Source of the DNA: Aspergillus flavus
Taxonomy: Eukaryota; Ascomycota; Eurotiomycetes; Eurotiales; Aspergillaceae
Direction of reading: 5' to 3'
NCBI RefSeq assembly: GCF_009017415.1
Contig: NC_092404.1
Coordinates: forward strand, 1,302,001-1,366,000
Length of the DNA stretch: 64,000 nt
A program made the translations under genes and the position numbers. Below, one piece after another: positions 21,915 through 33,985 of the stretch (the stretch's first letter is position 1; each line of letters begins with the position of its first letter). The notes below the pieces were generated by a model. It made no database searches and was not told where the DNA came from. It saw only the letters and a list, made by a program, of their open reading frames with translations.

Positions 21915-24900
21915 ATGCCCAACATGAAACCTCTCCTCGAAGACGCAAAACGGCGAGTCGACCGTAGGCTGAGTGCAAGCAGACAATCAATCTCCTCTAG
22001 CCGCATATTTTCCAGTGCCTTTCCGGATCGCTTGAAAGACGATCATGATGCCCAAGTTGACTATACCGCACCACCTCGTGGAGCCGGCTCCCGAGACGGT
22101 CAGCTGCCGTATATGCACCAGTCCATATTTTCAATGATTGCTGCCGTCGGCTCCAAATCTGATTTCCATGCACGGTTTGATGAATCGAGTGATAGCGAGG
22201 GAGAGGCGGAGGGACAAACCCAGAAGCAACCTGGAAAAGCTTCATTGTCGAATAAGAAGAAATTCCCCCTATCGCCTACTCTCAAGCCTCAAAGTACCTT
22301 GGAAGGAAGAGGGCGTCGCCATCGAAGGTCAATATCTGACAACAAACTACTGCGATCTTTGAAGCCAAGTCCTAAGAGTAGTAAAGGTACAGAAACAACT
22401 GTACAAACTGAGCCTCCGACGAGTGATGAAATGTCTCCGCTTGCTTCTCCTAGGCGCGCACGCAGTGCCACTCCTCGCGCGGCTCCCATCCTCAGTCGTA
22501 TGCTTGAAGCGGAGGCTCTTTTGGACAAAAAGCAATCAGCAGATCAACCTTCATCATCTACCAAGGGGGAGACTGATGGCACATCTGAACAGTCTTGTGC
22601 ATCTCCGCTTTCTCTCCGACTGAAGGAGATGTTTGGGTTTGAAATGCCAGAAAAAGTACTTATGGAATATGCTTGCTCCCTATTACAAAACATTCTTCTT
22701 CAAGGGTACATGTACGTCACGGAGGGGCATATATGCTTCTACGCATACCTGCCCAGAAAGTCTGCGGTTACTATAAGGTCGGGATATCTTCATAAACGAG
22801 GCCGGAAGAATCCAAAGTACAACCGGTACTGGTTTTCACTGAAAGGGGACGTTCTATCGTATTATACGGATCCGTCCAGTCTTTATTTTCCTAGTGGCCA
22901 TGTTGATCTCCGATATGGAATTTCTGCTTCTTTGACCGAGCAAAAGGACAAAGATAAGGAAGTACGAGATTTCCAAGTCACTACAGATCAGCGAACATAT
23001 TATTTCAGAGCGGATAGCTCTGCTAGCGCGAAAGAATGGGTCAAAGCCTTGCAAAAGGTTATCTTCCGAGCTCACAATGAGGGTGACAGTGTCAAGATTT
23101 CCTTCCCCATTGAGAGCATAATAGATATTGAGGAGAGCCCTATTACCGACCTTGCTGAGACATTCAAAATCCGGGTGGTTGAGAGCGATGAATCATATGC
23201 CATTGATGAGGTACGTCTTTCTTGAGCGAATACCACATTGTCACTAAACTGGGGGTCTAGTATTACTTTTCATTCTTCGAATCTGGCCGGGACGCATATA
23301 ATTTTGTGAAAGGGTTGATCAGTGAGGGCCCGATGAAAACGTCCCAGCTTTTACCACCTCCATCCGAGCAAACAAGCCCCGCAACTCGCGCCCGTGGGCC
23401 CCGGAACAGATGGTCGTTGAATAGTGATTTGAGTCAATCTCGAGGGAATGGAATTTTCAAAACGCAACGGAAACGGAGTGCAAGCACCGGCCAAACTAAC
23501 TCTGGCCCCGATGGAATCGGAATGTCTCCCCGACAGCGGGATTTGTCGGACTCCTTTGTTAACTCTTTCGAGCAAGCAACAGACGCTTCAGCAGTTCTGC
23601 AGTCGATGATTGATACGACGGAATCTGCCAGCCAGATCTTAAATCGAAGTGATGTTTTTCAATCCCCTACAATCCACACCTTGCGACAACGGCATCCCAG
23701 TGGAGACAGAACAGGCCGTCGGCTTTCAGACGGAACGGCACGGTCAACGCATCCCAATGCTGCCGATGCGAACAGAAATGGGCAGGAAATGCAGTATGCT
23801 AGCAGTGATTCCGACCAGGGCACACAGCACCCATCTAAGGTGAACTCATCTGCGCCAACCTTGAATGAACTGGTCAAAGCTGGTGCTTATCCCCTTCAGC
23901 GCGCCGCCGGATTCGCGGAGTATCTGAGAAGCCGGTCGAGGCAAATGAGTAATCTTTTGGCAAGCGAATCAATGGGTTACATTGAGAAAGTCTCCGGGAT
24001 GTGGGCCGGTGGCCGCAGACATTATGGAGAAACCGAAGGCGTGCTACCAGATGATCAGGATGTTGATCCTGAAGACAAGGAAGATGGTGTTAAACATGGA
24101 GATCGTTTTCGTGCCCATTTCGCCCTGCCGTCAACCGAAAGGCTGCAAGCCACATATTACGCATATCTGCATCGTGTTCTCCCGCTTTATGGGAAAATAT
24201 ATATTAGTCAGAAAAAGCTTTGCTTTCGTAGTCTCATTCCGGGAACACGCACCAAGCTGATATTACCACTCAAAGACATTGAAAATGTCGAGAAAGAGAA
24301 GGGCTTTCGCTTCGGCTACCAGGGGCTAGTCATCATCATTCGTGGACATGAAGAGTTGTTCTTCGAATTCAATACGGCAGACGCTCGAGATGATTGTGCT
24401 GTCACAGTACACCAAAGCCTCGAGTCTATGAGGTTCTTGGTAGAGTCTGGCCTGCTAGCAGAACAGGAAAAAGACGAGATCGAATCGGCTCAGGCAGAGC
24501 ATCGCATGCTACAGGAAGCCAGGTTAGATGGAGCTGGCGAGCACGACTCTCATGCATCTGTGAATGAGTCATCGGAGCTTCATCCTATTTTTGATGACCC
24601 TCGTGCTTCGATTATCAACTTCAAGCCCTCCGAGTCATTGCGCATCACATGCCTTACCATCGGCTCGCGGGGTGACGTGCAGCCCTATATTGCCCTGTGT
24701 AAAGGATTGTTAGCAGAAGGCCATAAGCCTAAAATTGCAACCCATGCAGAGTTCGAACCATGGGTGAGGCAGCATGGTATTGACTTTGCCCCAGTTGATG
24801 GTGATCCTGCAGAGCTCATGAGAATATGCGTTGAGAATGGAATGTTTACATATTCATTCTTGAAAGAGGCGTCTACTAAGTTTCGAGGATGGATTGACGA

Positions 24901-26170
24901 CCTTCTATCCTCGGCATGGGCTAGTTGTCAGGACAGTGATCTTCTTATTGAATCTCCCAGTGCAATGGCTGGCATTCATATCGCTGAGGCACTCAGAATA
25001 CCCTATTTCCGTGCCTTTACGATGCCGTGGTCTAGAACAAGAGCATACCCGCATGCCTTCGCTGTCCCGGAGAATAAGATGGGCGGTGCCTACAACTACA
25101 TCACATATGTTATGTTCGACACTGTCTTCTGGAAAGCCATTGCGGGACAGGTGAATCGTTGGAGAAAGAAGCAGCTCGGACTAAAGGCGACCACTCTCGA
25201 TAAGATGCAGCCGAACAAGGTTCCCTTCCTTTATAACTATTCTCCTTCTGTGGTGGCCCCTCCATTGGACTATCCGGACTGGATACGTATAACAGGATAT
25301 TGGTTCTTAAGTGAGGGGGGCAATTGGACTCCTCCAACAGACCTGCTAGACTTCATCCACCGTGCCCGCAGTGATGGCAAAAAGATTGTCTATATTGGGT
25401 TCGGGTCTATCGTCGTGTCTGACCCCTCGGCTCTGACACGAACTGTGGTGGAATCCGTCCTAAAGGCCGACGTCCGTTGTATCCTGTCGAAGGGATGGTC
25501 AGATCGACTTGGAGATCCTGCCAGTGCCAAGGTCGAGATTCCCTTACCGCCGGAGATCTTCCAAATTCAAGCAGCGCCACATGATTGGCTTTTTTCCCAG
25601 ATCGACGCAGCGGCACACCATGGTGGTGCTGGAACTACCGGAGCGAGCCTTCGGGCAGGTGTTCCTACCATCGTTAAGCCGTTCTTTGGTGACCAGTTCT
25701 TCTTTGGCACACGCGTCGAAGATTTGGGCGTGGGTATCTGTATGAAGAAGTTGAACGTAAGCGTGTTTTCGCGGGCTCTGTGGGAGGCTACTCACAGCGA
25801 GAGAATGATCGTGAAAGCCCGAGAGCTAGGTGCACAGATACGGAGCGTAAGTCTCCGAATATCCTTCGTCATGGTGCGTTAGCTAACATTAAACCAGGAA
25901 AACGGGGTGGATACGGCTATTCAGGCAATATATCGTGACCTTGAGTACGCCAAAACACTGGCTCGACAGCGCTCGATTGTCTCGTCCACTCCATTCTCCC
26001 CAACACCATCGGCTAAGACCACGGCCGAGCAGGAAGAGGATGACGTGGATGACAGTGAGGAGTGGACGTTCGTCGGTGACGACACAGAAATCGATGTTTC
26101 GAGACGGCTGCGCGACCGAGCAGTATCTGATGCTGATATGCTACCCGAACCAGTGACAAGCGCATCTTAG
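21915..26170 (+). CDS. ATG26: UDP-glucose:sterol 3-beta-glucosyltransferase (Atg26)
   Basis: Exons 21915-23210, 23261-25846 and 25898-26170 encode 1384 residues, matching Aspergillus Atg26. The order is: basic serine-rich N-terminus; GRAM half at about 235-285; PH domain at about 290-390 ([21 protein letters not shown]); second GRAM at about 675-760 ([19 protein letters not shown]); then a family 28/1 glycosyltransferase from about 890. The latter starts with [11 protein letters not shown] and carries the [17 protein letters not shown] nucleotide-sugar signature near 1218. The enzyme glucosylates ergosterol on membranes. In methylotrophic yeast the GRAM/PH part targets it to pexophagy sites, while in other fungi autophagy does not always need it. 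The start [22 protein letters not shown] fits the family. All domains are intact. Confidence 0.95.
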
Positions 26171-26783
26171 GCGGACTTATCGACTTACCTTGCGATGTTA
26201 CCATCACTACCTGTGAGGAACCTTTTCTTAACAGCTCATGATTCATGATTCTACTTATCTCTTCGCTATGGATGTTACTTTGGGTGCCCGCTTGACTTCT
26301 GCTTGAACTCTTATTATATCTTTCCATTATATTCTTAGTGTTTTCTTTTTCGAACAGATCGCATGGATTTAGATGGTTTACGAGGGTCTCACCTCATTCA
26401 TTTCCTTTCCCCCTTTGCGTTAACATTTTACGTGATGACTGATGATTGTTTGGGCGGTGATATACGCATGAAGCTCCCTCAATTAGCCCTTCCCTGGCTA
26501 TGATGGCGGCATCGACCTATATTAATTCCTTTTTGTCCATTCTGAGATAGACTGGTATAATGGCTCGGCGCAGGAAGCTTAGTTTGTGCATTATTTTATC
26601 CAGTTCATAATCGAACCCATAGGACTAATAGAGAGCAAGGATTGCTTATATCTACACCGATCAAGGCAGCACTTTTGTTTCATCCCAACCCTCACTAGGA
26701 TATACGCAACCCGAGTAAATGAAAAATCTTTTCTAGGTAAGCCAGACAAAGTCATTAAAAAGACAGAATCATGAAAATGAGCT
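26171..26783. other. Intergenic between convergent ATG26 and prefoldin 3
   Basis: About 610 bases between facing stop codons. No coding or repeat feature is seen; it should hold both polyadenylation regions. Confidence 0.5.
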
Positions 26784-27643
26784 TTAAGCACCCGAAGGAC
26801 CCTTTGCCGTATCATCATCTTCGTCGCCCTTCCCGTCCGCCTTGTCTTTTCGACGCTGCACGACGTCCCAGTTATACACACGAGCGGTAGCAACCTCCAT
26901 CGTCTGCGACCAGTTAGCACCGAGCCACACATATATAACTCTAAGGCACCGGAACAGCGGATATATAGAGAGTGGGAAATGAACGGGAAAGAGGAGATGC
27001 ATACCGTAATCTGCTCCCTCAAAAACTCCAAATCCTCATCACAATTCGCCAGACTCAACTCCGCCGTAGACAACTTCTCCGTCAACATAGTCTCCGCCTC
27101 CCCAATCGGATAAGCCAACATAACATTCGCCCCGAGCCAAAGATACACCTCCTCCGTGTCCGCAGGGTCGACCGTCGCACGCGCATAGAGCGTATCGTTC
27201 AATTCGAAGTTCGTCTCCAGCGGGTCGGCGTTATTATCGCGGCGCATCTTAAGAAACTTGACCATTTCCAGCGTCTTCTTGATATCCGGAATCTTTTCAC
27301 GGAGGCCAGCCGCCCGTCGTTGTGTGTTTACTTCCATAAATTGGTATTTGGAGATCATCTCTTGGAAGGAGCGGAGTGTGGGCTCGACGTCTGCGCGCGT
27401 CGAGACGTAGTCGGTTACATTGTCGACGAAGGGAGCGACGGGGATACCGCGCGGGTTGGTCTCGGGGTTTATTGTTCTAAGTTTTTAGCGGTTAATTAAT
27501 TATTTATGTAGTTGATTTGCGGTGGTGGTTTTGGGCTTGGGGTTTTGGAGTGGGATGGTGGAGGGGTTATGATTTCGCCGGGGAGTTTTGGTTTCTCGTG
27601 GATTTTTGGGCGTCGTGACGTACGGGGTTTTCTTGTCTGCCAT
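26784..27643 (-). CDS. PAC10: Prefoldin subunit 3 (Pac10/VBP1)
   Basis: Three exons (27624-27643, 27005-27476, 26784-26903) give 203 residues, standard for the family. Exon 1 is only 20 nt (MADKKTP). The 147-nt intron is open in frame on the exon 1 side, so a naive model would read through it; joining to TINPETNPRGIPVAPFVDNV is what restores the conserved start. Two coiled-coil arms follow, with YQFMEVNTQRRAAGLREKIPDI and later VYLWLGANVMLAYPIGEAETML at the beta hairpins. Prefoldin is a six-subunit jellyfish-shaped cytosolic chaperone that passes nascent actin and tubulin to the CCT chaperonin. The acidic tail ending in AKGPSGA is typical. Confidence 0.93.
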
Positions 27644-28231
27644 TGTGGCATGCCAGACTGGGACCAGTCTGTATGGGAGAAGAGGGGGAGGAAAGAAAGA
27701 GGGAAACGAGGAATAAAACGTCGAATGATAGTAGCGTTATCTTTGATGAAGCCGTAAACGCTGAAAGGTTCATGTGGGGGAGCATCTTGCCTATTCGGGA
27801 AAGGTGGCAGTACTGAACTGTATTCGCGGTAAGCTTCCTGGTTGCTTTTAGGGCTGAGCTTTAGTAAACCATACAACTCTGGATTTTGCTTTATTAACAG
27901 GAATACAGTTTTAATTGACATTTTTGCTATTCGAGTTTCTACTGTTAGTATCCTTGGGTGGTCTGTAGCGGAATCTACTGGGAGATCACTTCGGAATGAT
28001 ATACTACGTAGGTACGGAGTATACTCAGATGTTGGCCTGGTACCCATGCAATAGAATTTATCGCAAGCAGTAGCTACTCAAATACTATTTAAATTAAAAT
28101 CTAGATTGGAAGCTATATTAAGATGCAAAATTTTTATCAGCAATATTGCTCACTGTCCTTTCGCAAAGCCTCCATTTCACAAGAGACAGTCAAGGTATCC
28201 CAGTAGTATGGCAACTAGACATAGCTGTAAC
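27644..28231. other. Intergenic: upstream of prefoldin 3
   Basis: About 590 bases with an exact TACGGAGTA motif at 28013-28021. A minus-strand open frame through here overlaps prefoldin exon 1 out of frame and is rejected. Confidence 0.5.
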
Positions 28232-28719
28232 CTACAGATCAATCTCATTTGACGGCCTTGCCACATTAGCCCTCCAGTGGTGAGTATTGATAGGATCCTT
28301 CCGGTACAGGTTAAGCTCGAAGAACTTGTTGTGCAGGGTGCACCTGAAGTTCTTGTAACTACAGCCTATCAGCAATTGCCTTTCACAGTTAGCACAATAT
28401 AAACCTACGAGTTCAACTTCTCGAAGTTCTTCTCAATGAGCCACTGCTCACTCACTTCGATGAGCTCTACACTAGAGAGGTCTCGGCGTGGAATGAAGTA
28501 TCTTCTGCTCTTCAATGGGCCGTAGTTCACTTGCTTTACCAACTGTACTGCGTATTCTGGTACGGGTGATGGAGTATCGCAATCGGAGGAGACTTCGCTC
28601 GTCACGGTCAAGCGAGCCCATACCAGAAATTCGTTGAATTTGCTCTCCTGATCCAAACCTTGCGGCCGGTAAGGAGTATTGTGCGAGCAGCAGGAGATGG
28701 AGGTAGGGGTTAAAGCCAT
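28232..28719 (-). CDS. Small hypothetical protein, two exons
   Basis: The model joins 28409-28719 and 28232-28358 across a 50-nt intron (GTAGGT ... CTGTAG) and gives 145 residues. The first ATG, at 28719, is used; an apparent extension upstream begins with TTG. The C-terminal exon has a strikingly regular pattern of aromatic and charged residues (RCTLHNKFFELNLYRKD, then INTHHWRANVARPSNEIDL), which looks like a folded, conserved domain rather than chance translation. No signal peptide, membrane segment or metal motif is visible. I do not recognise the family. It is the first of a run of accessory-looking genes reaching to about 36.7 kb. The intron choice is supported only by phase and by the sensible C-terminus. 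Confidence 0.55.
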
Positions 28720-29426
28720 TTTGTAGGGCACTGGCAAGTTTAGATAGTATGCCTGAGAAACGCCACGGGAATATATAGAGAGGATATGAAGCAGTGTATT
28801 CTTTATCTGGTAGGATACTATAACTTATAGCACATTGTATGAGAAGTACTTCTGTCAGAGAGGATGAGGACGGAAATGCTTTCCGCTATACTAAATCAAC
28901 CAGACCCTATCGTTTTTGAGGCCACCCGGAGTCCTACAGTTGTTCGATGCATTCCTGATGTCTTTTTGCATCTTTTCGCATGATAGTTGACCCAATGAAT
29001 GTTATACAATCTGAGGCCTACTGTTGATCCCCACTAAGGTTGGTATAGTATGTGCAATACTAGTAGATGCATAAGCCCCAACTAATGAAACATCCCCGTT
29101 TTGAGGCCTACCATAGCCACACCAACCTGAGGCATCCACCAAGCCTGGTTAAATATTGCTGCTTTGCCCTTAATCTCCTGAGCTTCTTTCTTTCTTTTTC
29201 CTCTCCAGGGCAGTGGTACTGCCACTCGTCCGCTCTTTACTCAACATGTTTTTGATTCTAACTTCTCGCAAAATAGTTCTGTTGTGCTCTTTCTCCCCTT
29301 CCCACCTTGCGCATCTACGTGGAATCATTTCCTCTTGTTCCACGTAGCTTGATCTATCCTGCAATCCAGGCTCAGGTTGCCCCTTGTTGGAGGAATCATC
29401 TGTGAAGAGAACATATAACCCTTAAC
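28720..29426. other. Intergenic before the C2H2 gene
   Basis: About 700 bases. GAGGCCTAC occurs twice, near 29013 and 29102. The missing first exon of the C2H2 gene, if it exists, should lie here, but I could not place it. Confidence 0.4.
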
Positions 29427-30191
29427 CTTCTGTACCCGGAGTTTCTACTCTTATACCGAGTCCCAGATCAGATAGCGTAGGTCGGCCACCACAGGTATTA
29501 AACTCTTATCACACAGCACCTTACGGAACTGTCGACCCTCGCTGGCTCGATACTGCTGACCGGACGGGTCCGGAGGCACTGCCCGAGTCAGATGATTCTC
29601 TCCATCACTTGAGCCAAGACACTCCACCACAGGATCTTGATCAAACTCAGCATTGGGAAGGAGAGTCTGCAGATACACATAACAGTTTCGAGTCGCCGCA
29701 ATTCATTTTTGAACCACGTTCGCCCGAGACACAACATATAGTACCTGAGTTACCCTCGGATCTCTCAATTTCAGGACAAGATACATCCTCTGCCAATCAA
29801 TCGAGTGATTCTACCTCACAGTCGTTCCCGTGTGACCGGTGTGATCGTGTCTTTGACAAAAGACATCTACTCAAGTAAGTGGCATTCATAAGCTGCAGGC
29901 GGATTTCTGAGCTGTATTCTAATTTTGAACAGTAAACACAAGACTTCCGTTCACGATCGCCCTCACAAGTGTGACGTAGCAGGCTGTCCCCGAACAGAGG
30001 GGTTTCAATTCAAGAAAGATCTCAGACGGCATTACAACACTGTCCACGGGGGAGGAAGTTCCAAGGATTATTACTGCAAGTATCGCTGGTGCTCCGCTTC
30101 CAAGCCACAACGTGAGCGCAAGGGAAAGCCGAGAATGCGGTATGACAACTATCTGCGACATATGAAACAACACCCTAGTTTTGGACAGTGA
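29427..30191 (+). CDS. C2H2 zinc-finger protein, 5' end unresolved
   Basis: The supportable parts are an exon ending at 29874 and an exon 29933-30191, joined by a 58-nt intron. The join completes the first finger, C-x2-C-x12-H-x4-H (CDRC ... HKTSVH). A second finger (HKCDVAGCPR ... RRHYNTVH) and a longer third one (YYCKYRWC ... LRHMKQHP) follow, and the protein ends in FGQ. The acidic, Ser/Thr-rich region before the fingers looks like an activation domain. The open frame reaches back to 29427 but contains no in-frame ATG, so either an upstream exon is missing from my model or the 5' end is broken. It is probably a nuclear DNA-binding regulator; targets are unknown. Confidence 0.6.
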
Positions 30192-30635
30192 TTTAAATTG
30201 AGAGATCATCTTAGAGAGCTGATGTGTTAGAATGTCAGAAGGGGTTCAACTTATTGGACTAAGCTCCAACTGACCAAGTGGCTAGCATTAACACGGTAGT
30301 TTAAAGGGTATATGATAATTGTGTAGTAGGGCACCTGATAGATAATTATAAGTATGATGATAGGTCAACTACATGAATTATTGCCAGACATTAGCACTAC
30401 GACCCATTCAGATTCATATTCCAGTGATGACTCATGATGATATATGCCAGTCCCATGTTTATACCCTTCCATGATGAGGAAAGTCTATTCACTGCCTTCC
30501 TGTCTACAGCGATAGTATATGCCGTTTCGGAAATATTCGGGCGGTCACAAGGTCTGCTCCGAGGCTGCCCGAATTCATCTGACTTGATGGGAACAATCCA
30601 CATCGTCTGCACTATCCAAAATCCACCAATCCACG
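30192..30635. other. Intergenic before the Zn2Cys6 gene
   Basis: About 440 bases between two plus-strand regulator genes. Nothing is identifiable beyond what must be the promoter of the Zn2Cys6 gene. Confidence 0.4.
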
Positions 30636-33030
30636 ATGCCCACTGTCAAGACTAAATGCAAAGTCGCCTGTAAATCGTGTAACTTGCGACGAGTCAAGTG
30701 TGATCGGACTGAGGAAAGACCATGCTCATATTGCCAACTAGCAGGGCAAGAATGCCAGCCCATTGCTTCGAGACGTGGAAAGTATGTTTGCCTGTCCCAC
30801 TTCACCTGTGCAAATAAAATAGGAATGGACAGTAGGCTGAAATGACCCAGGTACAAACGAAATCATGATAAAAACACTGATACTCGGCCGGCACCTCGTC
30901 GGTCGTCAAGAAATCAGCAAAATGAACGCAACCCTAATAGTGCCGTATCAGGCGAATCAAGGTCAGATTCCATCATCATTAACACCAGTAACCCCAGCTT
31001 TGGCAGTAGGAATACTACTGCTGAAGCACGGCCGTGTGGGCCATCCAATTTTCAGTCAAACGCCTCAACACCAAGACAAGGCTATCGAAATTCATCGACA
31101 AGCTCAGACAGTAAAGTGGTATACTACGGTGACTCCTTCAACCTTGATTATATGTTGCATGAAATGGGAGACCCTTTAGGCGCTTCCCGTAATGGTCGCA
31201 CTTGGGAGGATGCGCTTGAGCACTTATACTTCAGTCAGCTAGGGCAATCAACAAAAACACAGATAGAAGAGCATTCTCGAAACCAGCGTCTGCAGCTGAG
31301 AGACATTGGTGCACTTAAAAGTTTCGAAAAAAATGTCAGTGACGACTTAATCAGGATTTTCTTTGAGATGTGCTACCCTCAGTGCCCTATATTTGACCGA
31401 GCGGACTTTCAGCATAACTACGAGGCTGGGAGGGTGTCACCACTGGTTTTGCAAGCTGTGTTCTTCCTGGCCCTCAATCATTGCAGTGAAGAACTCTATA
31501 AGCGTGCTGGCTTTGCAAATAGATATTTGGCAACATTTACATGTTATCAGCGAGCGAAAACTTTGTACGACACCAACTACGAATCTGACGCTATAGCGAC
31601 TCTTCAAGCGGTTTATTTGTTGTCATTCTGGTGGGGAAGCCCGATGGAACAGAAGGATATGTGGCATTGGACTGGCATCGCATGTAATCGAGCACAGTCC
31701 CTGGGATTGCATCAAAGGTTGGTCATTTATGGCTGATGCTGTGAGCTGGCTGACACTTCCCAAGGAAAACTTATGTGGGGTTAAGTGAGAGAAACAGAAA
31801 GCTATGGAGGAGGATTTGGTGGACTATTTACGTATGAAACCCTGGGTCAAGCTATGGCATCGCTGACTTAGTTATCTAGGTACATGATATCTCTGTAACA
31901 ATCATGCTGGGACGAACTCCGCACATCAACGACGCGTACTGCAGTGTGGAGATGTTAGGCGAAGATGACTTCGAAATATCAGATGATGACTTGATCAACC
32001 CTGATCTGTTTCGAGAACCGACACGTCAAAGCCGGCTTTACTTTATCTACTTAGCAGAACTGTATTCGCGAAGTATGGCTACCCAGTTATGTTCTCGACT
32101 AAATTCTTGCTGACACTGCAAAGCAAGTAACTGCTGGCTAAATATAGCTGGGGCAAAGTTCAATGAGTCGTTAGCTCTCAAAAGCCTGGACGATCTTACG
32201 TCGTGGAAAGCGTCCCTTCCAAGAGAATTGAAGCATCGAGAATCCACAGTTTCTGTGGAAGATGGCCTTTGGGCCACCCTGGTCAATCTAAGTTACTTGT
32301 AAGAAGCATCCGCCTCGAAGAAAATACCTCTAACAAACCTTTAGCACCGTGCAGATTTTAATACGCCGGAACGGCTTTAATGATCCGGACAGGATGAAAG
32401 TCGGGTCATTTGTGTTTGAAGCAGCCGTGCAAATCGTGCGAATATTGGAAGACCTTGTATCATCACAACTTCTTCCTTTTGCATTAATGCGCAGGTATGT
32501 TCTTCCCCTGCACGTTCACATTGTTGAGGGATATTCACAAACCAAGTGCGCCGGCTGTTTTCGCGGCTATCTCTGTCCAAATTGCGAATATGCGCGGATG
32601 CCCATCCCATGTAGTCGATGTTTCGAAGCATAGAGCTCGACTCTGTATGATGATCATAAACAAGCTACAAGACCACTCACCTCCACTCCTGTGGTACTAT
32701 CGCCTTTTTGTACGGCTATTGCGTAGTATGGGTTGCGAGATCCCCGATGAAGAAAGTCGAGAAGCTTCACACCACTCGGATCAGCGTCTACATGGGCTGC
32801 AATCACCTACGGCTGACTTTCTCTACAACCACCGATTTGAGAATGGTTCGCATGAGATTGGTCCTAATGATATCTCCAACGATTCATTGACCGGCAATGC
32901 AGCACTTTGTGACTTTAGCCTGTCTGGGATGACAGCATCATTTGTGTTCTCCAGCTTTCTCAACAGCGACTTAATTGATGGGACATCTCCGGATCTTGGA
33001 AACCACAGCCTCGATCCTTCGCTTCTATAA
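30636..33030 (+). CDS. Zn2Cys6 fungal-specific transcription factor
   Basis: Seven exons (30636-30781, 30851-31717, 31765-31831, 31880-32072, 32148-32298, 32345-32494, 32547-33030) sum to 685 residues with all phases closing. The N-terminal cluster is canonical: Cys12-x2-Cys15-x6-Cys22-x7-Cys30-x2-Cys33-x6-Cys40, with basic residues between the second and third Cys. A fungal_trans (middle homology) domain spans about residues 200-420, with FFEMCYPQCPIFDRADF, LQAVYLLSFWWGSP and RRIWWTIYVHDISVTIMLGRTP. The sixth intron (52 nt, acceptor CCAAG) is the weakest but restores the PAVFAAISVQIANMR frame. The layout resembles cutinase factor Ctf1-type regulators. It ends 81 bases from the end of the convergent PSST gene and may control it and the GH2 gene; that is inference. 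Confidence 0.85.
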
Positions 33031-33111
33031 AACGTGGAAATAGCCTCTCAACCGGTTGAAAGAACACTACAACACACGACTATAACAAACTTCATACAAA
33101 CCAAACCCATC

Positions 33112-33855
33112 TCACCTCCGATACCACATCCTCGTCACCTTCGTCCTCCTAATCTTCTTCTGCAGCTGAAAAATTGCATACATCAAAGCCTCCGGCGTCG
33201 GCGGACACCCGGGCACATAAATATCCACCGGAACCACCCGATCAACACCCCTAACCACACTATAACTATAATAATAGTATCCACCCCCATTAGCACAGCT
33301 CCCCATACTAATCACCCACTTCGGATCCGGCATCTGATCGTATAATTGCCTCAACGCCGGTGCCATCTTGTTAGTCACCGTTCCCGCAACAATCATGACG
33401 TCGGCTTGGCGGGGCGAGGCCCGGAAGATGATTCCCAGACGGTCTTGGTCGTATCGTGGCATGGAGACATGCATCATTTCGATGCCACAGCAGGCGAGGG
33501 CGAAGGTGAGAGGCCAGAGGGAACCTTGGCGGGCCCAGTTGATGAGTTGGTCGGTTGTTGTTCTGTGTATGTGGTTTAGCTAGCTATGCTGGGATGGTCT
33601 AGATAGATGGGGATCGTACAGGAAATATTCGAGTTTACCGTTATCTTCTTTTTTGTTCGTGGTAATGCCTTGTTCTTGGCTTGGGAGCTTAGGGACGGTG
33701 TGTGGATTCCAGGTTGAGGATTGTCGGGTTTGTTTGAGCTTGAATGATAGGGGTGTTAATGTTCCTTGGGTTAAAGGGATGTATGCAAAAGCATGTTTCC
33801 ATGTTTGTAGTCTCAGAATTTGAGTCCTCATCGTTGTGGTTGTTGTGGTCCACAT
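33112..33855 (-). CDS. Complex I PSST/NDUFS7 (20-kDa, NuoB) subunit, divergent form
   Basis: Exons 33620-33855 and 33112-33562, with a 57-nt intron, encode 228 residues. The N-terminus (ATG at 33855; a second in-frame ATG at 33831) is basic and hydroxylated, fitting a mitochondrial presequence. The core has all four ligands of iron-sulfur cluster N2: tandem Cys103-Cys104 in [10 protein letters not shown], Cys168 in MGSCANGGG, and Cys198 in VPGCPP. In complex I this subunit lines the quinone pocket and passes electrons to ubiquinone. Several positions differ from the form I know in Aspergillus and other fungi ([27 protein letters not shown] here, against [27 protein letters not shown], recalled from memory). 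I therefore infer a paralogue rather than the main gene. The setting beside a regulator and a glycosidase supports that. Confidence 0.9.
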
Positions 33856-33985
33856 GGTCAACCTCTGTTGTCAGCGAAGTAAGAATGATGTCCCAGGAAA
33901 AAAATAGAGAAAAAAAGAAAGAACGTAAATGAACATAATTTTTTTTCATTGAAGAGGTTATAACAATATTTTATAAGAAGATGTT

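Noticed and set aside
26972..27499. Plus-strand 175-codon open frame
   Set aside because: Antisense to prefoldin subunit 3, whose spliced protein is clear.
27516..27643. Extension of prefoldin exon 1 through KTPYVTTPKIHEKPKL
   Set aside because: It is in frame but Pro/Ser-rich and not part of the family; splicing after codon 7 gives the conserved start.
27496..28047. Minus-strand 183-codon frame
   Set aside because: Overlaps prefoldin exon 1 and intron 1 out of frame and has no recognisable domain; most likely chance.
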